Assembly (NCBI GenBank): GCA_025526915.1 | Contig: JAHLKH010000074.1 | Location: forward strand, 54,487 to 118,486 | Direction: 5' to 3' | DNA length: 64,000 bases | Source of the DNA: Entophlyctis helioformis | Lineage: Eukaryota > Chytridiomycota > Chytridiomycetes > Chytridiales > Chytriomycetaceae | In this document: positions 40,580 through 52,353 of the stretch, piece by piece | How positions within the stretch are numbered: position 1 is the stretch's first letter | Layout of the letters: every line of letters begins with the position of its first letter | The notes under the pieces: model-generated | Told to the model about the DNA's origin: nothing | Databases searched by the model: none | The model's input: only the letters and a program-made list of their open reading frames with translations | Position numbers and translations under genes: made by a program

Positions 40580-43500
40580 ATGCCCCGACCGCCGCCACCG
40601 CTGCGCTCGCTCTGCAGCAGCGTCTTGAGCGCCGTGAGCGTCTTGAGCGCCAGCCAGCGTCACCGCACGCATGCGCCAACTCGCAGCACCAGCAGCAGCA
40701 CCAGCAGCAGCACCAGCAGCAGCACCAGCAGCACCACAAGCAGCAGCCATGCAGCCGCCCGTCCAGCCGATCCGCCGCTGACGACCTTCCACGCCATCCA
40801 GCGGTGCCTGCTGCCCTTCAGCCCCGCCCAGCTGCAGCGCATGGCCTCGTCGGCCGCCTTCCCCGCTGAGCAGCGCCAGGCCGCCATCGGGGCCCTGGTC
40901 GCCCGCCGCATGGCCACCGACCGCCACGCCTTTGCAGACTGTCTGGCCGTCTGCCAGCCGCAGCAGTCGCTCGCGCTCTTTGGCGTGTCGGCATCGGCCC
41001 GCGTGCTCGAGTCGCTCATGCTCGCCGTCTGTGCGCTGGACGGCTTCGACAATGTGCGCTCGGCCGAGCAGCTGGTGCGGCTGGCGGGCGGCGCGCTCGC
41101 CTCGGACAGCGGCACAGACAGCGGCGCAGACACCGGCTCAGACACGGCCGCGATCCTGCATGGGCATGGACGTGGACATGTGCGTGCACGGCCGGCCATC
41201 GGCGAGCACGCCTGGTCGGGCCTCTTGGTCCTCTTTGGCCGCCACGGGCACGCTGCTGGCGTCGATCAGGTGTGGCAGGCACTCGTGGCCGCCGATGCCC
41301 GAAGCATCAACAAGCTCTCCGTCGAGGCGTCGGCCGTGCTGCTCAGATCGCATCTCCGCAGGCTGGTCAGACCCAAAGAGCGGCAGCTGGACGCGCTCTT
41401 TGGCGTGCTCGGCCCGGCGTCGGCATCGACCGCACCAGCAAGCCAGGCAGTACCAGAAACAGATTCCTTGGCGGAACGCTTGCTGCGCGCGTCAACGGTC
41501 GGCGACATGGACGTGCATGCGATTGAGCACGCTATCCATCGCCTCATTCAGGCTGACATGCTCCTCGAAGCCATCAACGCCGTCCGCGTTCGCCGATTTG
41601 CCTTTCGGCCGCAGTCCGAGTTCACGCCCATGGACGCTGTCAAGGACCAGCTGGCCCCCTTGCTCGGCGTCCATCGGATATCGTGGAAGAAGCTTGGCGA
41701 CGAGCGGTGCATCACCATGCACAGCAACACGATTGGCGATGTGTCTGCTGTCGTGCGATTGGCCAGGACGCTGCTGGACATGGGATGGACGGATGCTGCT
41801 CGGCAAGCATTGCTGGCGTCGGGACTGGCGTCGCTTCCGTCTGAGCTGGACAAGGCTGTCGCCTTTGCATCCACCTTGTCTGCCAGTCTCGCGCAGTTTA
41901 TTCTTGATACCATGCCCGCGTCATCGCGTGCACCTCCATCCGCTGCGCCTGTAAAGCCTGCACGACCTGCGACTGCCTCTCCTCCTGGTCGGTGCATCTC
42001 CTGTTTCCATGATCGTGTGGCTGCTCACTCACCGAGCCATGCACCTGGACAGATCCGCAAACACAGCCGGCCGCCTCAACCACGTCTTCCGCATCAGACA
42101 CTCTTTACTTCGGTGCCCGCCTTTCCAGCTGCAAGACCGAGCAAGATATCCAGGCGGCTGTCGACCACATTACTCGCCTGCGCGTCAATGTTCCGTACTT
42201 GGTCTTTGAGACGCTTCTTGCTTGGGCGGCCAAACGAGGAGCCTTGCATCAGGTGGTCGATCTGGTCGGCTGGCGCACGCAATCGTACAACGATACCAGC
42301 ATACTCACGGAGCTTGCCGTGATTGACGCCATCATCGAGTCAAGGAGCCCGACAAGCCACATTCTCTTTGTGTTGCAGCATCTGCCGGTCGCGTCTTCAG
42401 CACAGGGCTCTCACAGAGAAGGCAGGAGCCGGGATGGGCCGTTGCATTCCTCGGATCCAGCTGCGATTCTCGAGGGGAGGCTTGATGCGGCCATTGCAAA
42501 CGGCCAGGCCGGTGCCAGTTATTCGTATTTTCGGCTCATGGCCAAGCACCGCATCCCGATCCGCGGCGACCTCGGTCTGATGACTGCTGCTCTCCTCGCC
42601 GCAAGGAGCGTGCAAAAGGACAGCTTTGAGAGGACGGTGGTCGGCACGCTTCGTGCCAGCGCTGTTATGCCACTGTCGGACTCTGCCCCGATCGACTGGC
42701 TCATGCTTCGCACTGGCCAGGCAGGCACCGCGCGACGCACACGGCTGCAGCTGGTACTGAACCTGGTCAGGTCGCTTGTTGAGCACGGATGTCTTGGCGA
42801 AGCCGGCCGCCTGCTGTTCAAGCCAGTCGTCCTCAAGGCGGTCACAGAGCTCGCCGACGGTGCGTGCACGGCAGTCGGACCGGACGAGTCGTCTGAGCTG
42901 GTGTCGCTCTGGCGTAAAGGCCTGTCCATGCTGAGCGAGGCAGTCATGGCACAGATCAAAGCCGGGTCATCGAACAGCCGGCTAGCCGACAAGCTCTTGC
43001 GCAGTCTAGAGACGCTGATCGAAGGCTCAACGCGGCTGCTGGATATCCACGCCGTGAATGATGCGGCGTTCTTGTGTCTGGCGCGTGATGGATCTGGCTC
43101 GGCGCGCTACTTGTCGCTGCTGTGGTCGCACGTCCAGGCTCGGCAAATGGTTCCGGACGAGTGGACCGTCAGCAGCATCTGCTCTCCGCAGGCACACGGG
43201 TCCGACATGCGGATGTTTGAGGAGATGCTGGCGTATGTCGACAGTCTCCCTGACGAGATTCTGGCAGCCGCTTTCCGTTCAAGGCAGCCTGTGCCATCCC
43301 TGCTCAGCGACGCAGAAGCAGCCGCCCGCGTGCGTCGGTTCATGGCCAAGAACATCCGCTACAAGCTCGGCGACCTGCAAGAATCGGTCTCTGGCACACT
43401 CCTGTCGGGATTCACGGCGAACGAGTTGTTTGGCAGGATCCCTTCTGCCGTGCGCAGCATGGATGCCGAGCTGCTGTCGCAGATCATGCAGGCCTTGGCC

Positions 43501-45922
43501 AGGCACGGCATTGAGTCTGCAAGGATCCGCGGTGCAGTCGTGGCGCAGATCGTCAAGGCCATACACTCATCGCCGTCCGTCGCGCGACTGCTGGAAGCCA
43601 TTCCCGAAATCCCATACTCGGCGTCAGTCCTCACGATTCAGATCAAGGCGCTCTTGCACAACGCTGACCGGCGGGCGGCGTTTGATCAAGCGCGTGCCAA
43701 GCTGGAGCTCGCCAAGACGGATCCACGGGTCAAGCTGAGCGCGTGGCAGTACAACGCGCTGCTCCACCACGCTGGGCGAGTGCTTGGCGACGCGGCAGCC
43801 ATGGACGAGCTCTGGACGGATATGACGGGACAGGGGATCAAGCCCGACCGCGTGTCGTTCACGGCGTACATGCTCTGCCAGGGCGGCAAGGGCAAACCCG
43901 ACCTGGCGCATGCCAGCCGCGTGTTTGATCTGGCGCTCGCCTCTGACGTTGTGCTCGATGCGCAGTTTGTGCAGACGTACATGGACATTGCGGCGAGTTT
44001 CGGAGATCTGCGGGCGATGGAGCAGTGTCAGGCTGCTGCCCGCCAGCGCGGTATTGCGTTCACGCCGTTCATGGCACGCGCCAATGTCAAGAGCCTGGCG
44101 ATGGCTGGTGAGCAGAACGGCAGCCTGCGCGATGCCGTTGCAGCGTATCGCCGCATGATGCGCGCGCCGATCATGGACATGGTTGATGAAATGGCGCAGG
44201 CTCTCCGCCCCCAGTCTGCAGGTGCAGGTGCAGGTGTGGAGACTGCGCCAAACGAGTCGGTGACAGCGGGTCGTGTCCTGCAGATTGCGAGAAACGTGTG
44301 CTCAACGACAGCGATTATCGTCAGTGCGCATGTGCGGCTGCACGACAATGTCGGTGCACACGACCGGTTCCGCGAGTTCTCGGCATGGTGGTCAGCCACA
44401 CTCGGCCACATTGAGCCACACCTGCAGCACGCAGCGCACCGAAAGCGCCAGTCGGGCACGGACCACGAGGTCAGCAGCAACGCCATCGACACCTTCCTGC
44501 TGCCCATCCATGTGGCCTTGCTGCGTGGGTTCGCGAGCGCCGGCGACGCGACGGGTGCAGTCGAGTGGTACAATACGCATTTCGCATTGGACGGGTCCAA
44601 GTTGACGCCGAATGCCAACGTGCTTGCATGGCTGGTGCGTGCCCATGGTGCCGCCGGCGACTCGCAGGGCGTCTGGACATGGTACAAACATCGCCCGCGG
44701 ATTCCTGGACCACGTGTCGCCTGCCGTGTCGGCCGCCATGCTTGGCTGGCTGTGCACAACAGGCAGTGCGCAAGCTCGCAAGATCGGAGACGCCACCAAG
44801 ATCGACTTTGAAAATGCCATTGCGTTTTTCGACGAGACGGCAGATGCGTCGCCGCATGTGTGGAACGGGCCGGATGCGGTCACGCAGGTTGTCGTGGCTG
44901 TCGGCGAGGTGCACGGACCAGCGGCCGCGCGCGAGTGGTTCGACCGGTTCCTGGCGCACCATCTCAAGACGACGGGCCAGCCGCTGGATGTGCGGTGCTG
45001 GACGGCGCTTGTGGCGGTCATTCAGACGGATGCCGAGCAAGCTGTGCGCGACGGCCGGCGACAACAGCGCAGCAGCCGCAAGCAGCCACCGTCATCGCCA
45101 CCAGCCGCTGCTCAGCCTGTCGATGAGAGGCTGGACCCGGCGGCCATTCTGAGCGAGATGCAGTCCTACGGGCTTGCTCTCAACAACGATATCATGCTGC
45201 CCGCGCTCGACTATTACGCGGTGACGGGCGATCCTGACCGCTGCGAGTCGCTGCTGGACGCGGTCATAGGTGCCGGCGTTCCTGTCAGCAACCAGTTCAT
45301 AGGTGCTCTCCTCAAGGCGTACACGTACGCGGAGCAGTTTGACAACGTCGCACGTGTGTGGCAGGCATGCGTGGACCAGTCCTGGCGCGGACAGACGGTG
45401 CGCGGAACAGGCTGCCCACCTGCCGCCAGAGCGGGCCACGGCCAACGCCGGCCGGTCATCACGCCAGGCACGGTCTCCACATACCTTGATGCCATTGGCT
45501 TTGATCCGCGCTCGGACCGACGCGCACTCGACGACGCATGGTCGTTTATCCTGTCGCGCCGTGACCTGGTGCCCGCGATCACGCCGTCCATCATCAGCTC
45601 CTACTTTGAGGCGCTCTGTCGCAAACGGTGTTACGCAGACGCGCTCGAACGCATGCTCCAGGTGCACACGCTGGCGCGATCCGACGGAGCGCTTGTTGGT
45701 GCGGAGATGGACAGCAAGCTGCTGTTGACGGTGCTGGTGCCACTGTGGGCCAACGATCCGCAGCGGTGTTGGGCGCACCGCCGGGCGATCCGCGACGCGG
45801 TTGCCCATGCTGCGCGAGTGTCGAGTGCCCGAGCCGACCGAGCGCGGCTGCAGACGCTGGCTGACACACTTCCGAGACGTTTTCTTGTTGATGATGACGG
45901 TGATGCTGCTGTTGGGCAATAA
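40580..45922 (+). CDS. Large pentatricopeptide-repeat (PPR) protein, probably mitochondrial
   Basis: Exons 40580-41987 and 42053-45922; the 65-bp intron is the best phase-1 solution joining the two frames. The start chosen gives a basic, Ser/Leu/Arg-rich presequence (PPPPLRSLCSSVLSAVSVL) suited to mitochondrial import; earlier in-frame ATGs exist at 40298, 40421 and 40469. Helical repeats of about 35 residues run through the C-terminal half, for example YNALLHHAGRVLGDAAAMDE followed by MTGQGIKPDRVSFTAYM, FVQTYMDIAASFGDLRAMEQ, and PALDYYAVTGDPDRCESLLD. PPR proteins bind organellar RNA for expression or processing. At about 44690 the frame moves by one base at AAA (WYK/NIARGF); one A less restores the repeat. 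About 1,750 aa. Confidence 0.75.
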
Positions 45923-46203
45923 AACAGGCTGATGCGTGTCGACTGTAGGCGGGCAGTGCAGCGAGGGCAGCAAGGGCAGTGCACACAGAACACGGTCCCT
46001 GATCCAGGGTCACAGGATCACGTGGAGCGTGCGGTGCGTGACCCACGCGCGTCGGAGCAAACTCCGACGCATCCTCCGACGCAGATCGCAGCCAGATCTG
46101 GGGGCCGGCCGCCCGCCATCCACACGCCGCCCGCTGCCTGCTGCCTGCTACTGTTCGCCTCCGACAAGTGGGCGGTTCCCTGGCAACCCAACAACGAGCA
46201 AGA

Positions 46204-49200
46204 ATGTGGTCGCCGCTCCGACGACCGCCCAAACAGCAACAGCAACAACCACAACAGCAGCAAGACCCAACGACGACGACGACGACGACAGCCAGCCGCA
46301 TGAACGACCGGCTGTTTGTTCTGCGTCCACAGAGCCCGCGGGCACCGAGCGAGCACGGCGGCAGCGAGGCGGCGGACGAAAGCTTTGCGAGCATCACCGA
46401 CCAGCCGGTGGTGCGTCGCCACAAGAGCCTGGTGCGGCCAGAGCGCGCGGGGATGCAGTCGCCAAGAAGACGGCCGTTGCTGCGCGATGTGGGGGCCGAG
46501 CCGCCAACGGCACGCACAGGTAAGGCATCGCACTGTGGTGCACACTCGCACTTGCACTCGCACTCGCATTCAGCTGTTGTGGTCTGACGTGTGTGTGTGG
46601 GCGGCGGTGTGTGCACATGCAAACGACGACGACGACGGCTTGGACGGCTTGGACGGCTGCTAGGCGCGACTCGCACCCCTGGCCGTGGCGATGCGGCCAC
46701 AAGGGCCACGACGACAACGACCGTGCCGCCATTCAGGCCGCGCAACCAGGTGTCACGGGCGACAGCGACAGCACCGCCGCCGCCACAACCAGCACCGACA
46801 TCCGCACCGACACAGTCGTCGCAGCCTCCGCCGCTCCGGCACGGATACTCGAGCTCCGACATGTCGATCGACGTGGGCAAGCTTTCGAGCAGTGGCAGTG
46901 GTCAGGCGACGGGCACAACAACGACGACAACAGCCGCGACGACGGCGGCGGCGACGGCAGGCGGGAGGAAGGCGGCAGGCAAGACAGGAGCGCTCGCGGC
47001 CAAGCAGAAGACGGTGGATTGGTGGACGCAGATCTCGCAGGCCGCCACTTGGTGTTTCTTTCCCGTGTGTCTGCACGGCTGCGGCATCAGCGACGCGGTC
47101 GCGCAGCAGGCATGGCGCGAGAAGGCGAGTTGCTCTTGTTGCTCATGTTGACGTGCACACTGACTGCCTCGCACAATGCTGACCACAAACGACCACAACA
47201 CACAACCACGCTACCACACACAGGTGACGCTCTGCATGATCATTGCCCTCATGATGATCATCGTCGGCTACTTCACACTCGGTCTCAAGAACAGTCTGTG
47301 TCCGGACACGACGGCGAGCCTGACCAACTGGGCATTCAACCAGTCGGTTCCAACGGGCACGGGGGCTCGCGTGTTCCACGACGGGCAGGTGATTATCCAA
47401 GGGTCGCTGTTCCGGTTCAGCGAGGTCGCCGCGGTGCTCAAGAGTCGTGGGGGCATTGAGTTGACGGCCGACTTTGTGAGCCAGGATATCAGCCGGTTGT
47501 TTGCGGGCGACGGTGGCGGGGATGCGTGCGATCGGTACATGGCGACATCATCATCAGCAGCAGCAGGTGGTGGCGCGATGTGCACGGTGCCGAACCCTAT
47601 CGTGGGGTCGCCGGCGCTGGGACCCGGGCCAGGGTCGGGCGGCAAGTGTCCGACGGTGGACTGGATACGGGGGCTGGCGCCGACGGGGCGGCTGTTTTTC
47701 GAGTGGAGCGAGGTGGCGAGCCATCCCGCGCCGCCGCACACGCTCGTCGCGTACAACAACGGCGTGCTCAACCTCACGGATCTGCTGGCGAGCGGCGGCG
47801 AGCTGGAACGGCTGTTTGTTCCGGCGGCCAGCCAGCCGCTCGGGAACGTCACGGCGGAGATGGTGCGGCTGGTAGCGCGGCAGGTCGGGACGGATGCCAC
47901 GGTCGTGATGTCGCGGACGTACGAGCGACGAGCGCTGATGGCGTGTCTGCAGCAGCGGTACACGGTCGGGTACGTCGGGTCGCAGAGCGTCGGGTGCGGC
48001 GCGTACAATGTGATTATGAGCGCAGCGCTCGCGGTCATTCTCGGCGTCATTTTCGTGCGCTTCTTTATGGCGCTCGCGTTCCACTGGATCGTGTCGCCCA
48101 AGCTCACGTCGTCCATCTCGCGCCTCGGGCGGTCGGATGTCGGGTACCTCCGTCCACAGCCGCTTCCCCGCCAGATTTCCGGCAGTGGCAGTGGTGGAAG
48201 TGGTGGGCGGTACGGATCGGTTTCCGGGATGAACACGAGCGTCGTGGAGGACGGGCCGGTGTACAAGTACGCGTACAACCACCAGGCGGCATCGCCCAAC
48301 GACATGTACACGATCATGCTCGTGACGTGCTACTCGGAGGGCGAGGCCGGGATCAAGGGCACGCTGGACTCGCTCGCGGACACGGACTACCCGGACGACC
48401 ACAAGCTGCTGTTTGTGATTGCAGACGGCATGATCAAGGGCGACGGCAACGACAAGCTCACGCACGAGTACATTATCGACATGCTGGTGCAGGACGAGAC
48501 GGTCAGCGAGCCGCCTGTGGGGTCAGAGCCTGGATCGGGTGCCGGCCGACCCGGTCCGCCGCCGAAATCGTATCTCGCGATAGCGCACGGGTCCAAGCAG
48601 CACAACATGGCGCAAGTGTACGCGGGGCACTACATGGTGCACGGCCGGCCGGTGCCGATGATTGTGGTGGTCAAGGTGGGCACGCCGGCCGAGTCGGCGG
48701 GCGGCAACAAGAAGGCGGGCAACCGCGGCAAGCGGGACTCGCAGCTCATTCTCATGAATTTCCTGTCGCGGGTGACGTTCAACGACCGCATGACGGCGCT
48801 CGACTACGACCTGTTTACCAAGATCTGCCAAGTGACGGGAGGCGTGACAGCGGACACGTACGAGCTCGTGCTCATGGTGGATGCGGACACGTGCGTGGCG
48901 CCAGACTCGCTGCGGTACATGGTGCAGGCGATGAAGAACGACGAGCGGGTCATGGGGCTCTGCGGCGAGACGCGGATCGCCAACAAGCGCGACTCGTGGG
49001 TGACGATGATCCAAGTGTACGAGTACTTTACGTCGCACAACCTGGGCAAGGCGTTCGAGTCGCTCTTTGGCGGCGTGACGTGTCTGCCGGGGTGTTTCTG
49101 CATGTACCGCATCAAGGCGAACAAGGGCGGCGGCACGGCGGTGCCGCTCATTGTGAATCCGGAAGTTGTGGAAGAGTACTCGGAGAACGTTGTCGACACG

Positions 49201-52200
49201 CTGCACAAGAAGAACCTGCTGCTGCTGGGCGAAGACCGGTTCCTGTCGACGCTCATGCTGCGGTCGTTTCCGAAGCGGCGGATGGTGTATGTGCCGCAGG
49301 CGATTTGCCACACGACGGTGCCAGACACGTTCAAGGTGCTGCTCTCGCAGCGGCGGCGGTGGATCAACTCGACGATCCACAACCTGCTCGAGCTTGTGCG
49401 GCTGCCCGACCTCTGCGGCATCTTTTGTCTGTCGATGCAGTTTGTCATTGTGGTGCGTCTTTATGCGGTTGTGGTTGTGGGCTGTCATGATATTGTTTCT
49501 GTGTGTAGAGAGGACGCGGCTGACATGTAGTGTGTTTCTGTGTCTGCATCTGCATCTGTATCTGTATCTGCGTGCACAGCTCGAGTTGATTGGCACCGTC
49601 GCACTGCCGGCGGCGCTCATCTTCATGTACTACCTGCTCTTTGACGCGATGGTGTCGGGCAAGCCACAGACACTGCCGCTGCTCCTGCTCGTGCTCACGC
49701 TCGGCCTGCCAGGCGTTCTCATTGTGATTACGACGCGCAAGGCTGTCTATGTCGCGTGGATGGGCGTGTACCTGCTCGCGCTGCCCGTGTGGAGCTTTAT
49801 TCTTCCGCTGTACTCGTTCTGGCACTTTGACGACTTCACGTGGGGCGATACGCGGAAAGTCGAGGGCGAGGTCAAGCAGGCGGACCATTCTGGGCAGCAG
49901 GGCGACTACCAGATTGGGTCGGTGCCGCTCAAAAAGTGAGTGGCTCGTGGTGTGCTGTGGCTCGTGGTGTGGTGTACTGCGGTTCATGAAAGGCTGACCT
50001 TTGTGGATGCTGTGCTCAGGTGGGCTCATTGGGAGCAGATACGTCGCCGCGAGATTGACGAGACGGGACGCAGCCGTGGTGGCAATAGTGGTGGTGGCGG
50101 CGGTGGTGGTGGAAACCAGCGATCGCAACCAGACGCCGAGCGGTCCATGGCAGCACGGCCATCCCAAGCCAACCTCTCGACGGCCAGCACCAGTGTCGGC
50201 ATGACGGCCGCCAACATGTCACTGGCTCGGCCCTTGTTCCAGCAACAGCAACAGCAGCAGACTCATCATCATGGGCCATCGGCACGCAACAGCACGTACC
50301 TGCCGTCCACACACGACACGACGGGCGACGACTCCATGTCCAACCATGTGCGGTTCGCTCAGCAGCCGTTTACAGTGCACGATATCTCGCGCATCACGTT
50401 GTCTGCGAACGCGACTGGCGGTGAGCAGACGCGGTCGGCTCTGCAAGAACGGCGAGAGCAGCAAGAGCAACAAGAGCAACACATGGCGTCCATGTCCATG
50501 GCGTCGTCTGCATCTTCGCTGTCGCTCAGCCTTGGCGCATCGTTTATGCAGCCCTCGTCGACCACGGCAACAGGCACGGCGGCCGGCATGACGAGCATGG
50601 CAAGCGATGCCGGGATGCGCAGTGCACGCGGGATGCCGCCTGTGCAGACACACGAGCGTATCGTGCAGCATGCGGAGACGGCGTCTGTGACCAACGCGCG
50701 GCTGAGCCTGCCGGTCTGTATCCAAGACGCGAGTGTGACGGACGATGGTGACCGTGATGCGGGGCGATGGAAACGCCAAGGCATTATGCTGACGGCGTCT
50801 GGCGTGCCCGTTGTTGAGCCGAGCCGGACGACAACGGCAACGACAACGACAACGACAACGACGGGTGGGTACCAGTGGGGTGCCAGCCAGCCGAGCCAAG
50901 GGAGCCTGAGAGGACACACGAACCGATCGAGCGTTGCGTCGACGCTGTCGGCGGCAGCAACGTCGTGGTACGGGACGACAGAACGCGCGCCACAGCAGCA
51001 GCAGCAGCCTCCGCCACCGCCGCTACCGCCCCGACGCGAGGCATCGTCGACGAGTCTGCGTGCGGACCAGCACCACCATCAGATCTACCAGCAAGCGAGC
51101 CGGCAGCATTCGCGAGGCGATACGGCGGGAACGACGGACTCGGCCGAGACGCTCCGAGCGGGCGGACGCGGTGTCGGTGGCGAGAGCGCTGTGCTGCACC
51201 AAGCGCCGCCCACGCAGATCTCGCTGACGGCGGGGCTGCCGGCCAATGTGCCCGTGTTCAACCTGTCGTTTGAGTCGGACGGCGAGGAGGCGGTCGACGT
51301 GGACGACGATGACGGTGCCGGCGCGTCGTTTCTGGCTGGGGATGTGAGCGGCGGCAGCGGGATGCTGGACGAGTCGTCGTTGTCGATGGAGTTTTCGGCC
51401 GAGATGCAGGAGCTGCTGGGCACGAATGTGTATGGCCGTGCTGGAGGCAGGGGCGAGCTGGGCGGCAGTGGGTACATTGTTGGTGGCGGTGGCGGTGGAG
51501 GGCAAGGTGGTGGTGGTGGTGGTGGATCGCGGCTGTTGCTCGACGAGTCCGAGGTGTCGATTGAAATGCCGAGTTTCGGCGGCGGCGGCGGCGGTGGTAG
51601 CGGCGGGACGCCTGTGCAGGCTGGACACAGCAGCAGCAGCAACAGTCGGGTGCACGGTGGCGGGACAGACGACGGCAGCTTCATGACGGCCAACGAGGAC
51701 GCGTCGGGCATGTACGGATATGCCCATGGTGGTGGTGGTGGCAGCGGCCTGTACGGATACGCACACGGCTCGGGCCGACGCGCCGACTTGAACGTCACAA
51801 ACAGTTTCCTTCGCGGTGGTGGTGGCGGGCCGCCGTTGCCGCCCAAGGAAAACTCGCAGCCGTCGACGCAGGACACGCGCAACACGTCGTGGTTCACTGC
51901 GCCAGAGTCGTCAACCTCGCCGTCTGGCATGTACGGTTCCCACTCGCAATCGCAATCGCAATCGCAATCGCAGCCATACCAGCAGCAGCAGCAGCAGCAG
52001 CAGCAGTTTGTGTTCCAGACGTCGTCGCGGCGGGCTGGCGATGAGTACGACCCGCACCAGGGCTACAGCTACGGGCAGAGCCATGTGCAGCCGCTGACGC
52101 ACTACGCGGATCGGCCGGGGCTGGCGCGGCTGAGCGTGCAGTCGATGCGATCGGCGCGGTCAGAGCAGCAGGCGATGGAGGCGAGCTACACGGGGAGCCA

Positions 52201-52306
52201 CGAGTCGAGCCACAGCCACAGTCACAGTCATAGCCACAGCCGCAACAGCGCTGTCAGGGGGCCGCGACCGATGCCGTTTGGCATGCCGGCTGGTGGGCCG
52301 CAATAA
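46204..52306 (+). CDS. Chitin synthase, class IV (CHS3-like)
   Basis: Five exons: 46204-46519, 46664-47124, 47224-49452, 49580-49935 and 50020-52306 (about 1,880 aa; the ATG at 46300 is an alternative). The N-terminal KSLVRPER and QQAWREKVTLC motifs belong to CHS3-type enzymes. A cytochrome-b5-like segment (RVFHDGQVIIQGSLFRFSEV) follows the first helices. The GT2 core shows VTCYSEGE.GIKGTLDSLA, LVMDADTC-type DADTCVAPDSL, GEDRFLSTLML, and QRRRWINSTIHNLLEL with the catalytic QRRRW. Helices at the C-terminal end form the chitin channel. Exon 5 adds an unusual tail of about 750 residues rich in Gln, Ser, Gly and His. Intron 2 has a GC donor (AAG/GCGAGT). The TAA stop overlaps AATAAAA. Confidence 0.92.
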
Positions 52307-52353
52307 AACGACTTTGTGATTTCTTGGTTGCTCTTTCGCCACAAACGCACACA

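Noticed and set aside
42000..42052. A 38-bp intron in the PPR gene with donor at GTGTGG (42015)
   Set aside because: It fits the phase but is too short compared with all other introns here; the 65-bp solution from 41988 is preferred.
47526..49490. 654-codon plus-strand second frame inside chitin synthase
   Set aside because: An Arg/Ala/Gly-rich shadow of the chitin synthase frame, without motifs of its own.
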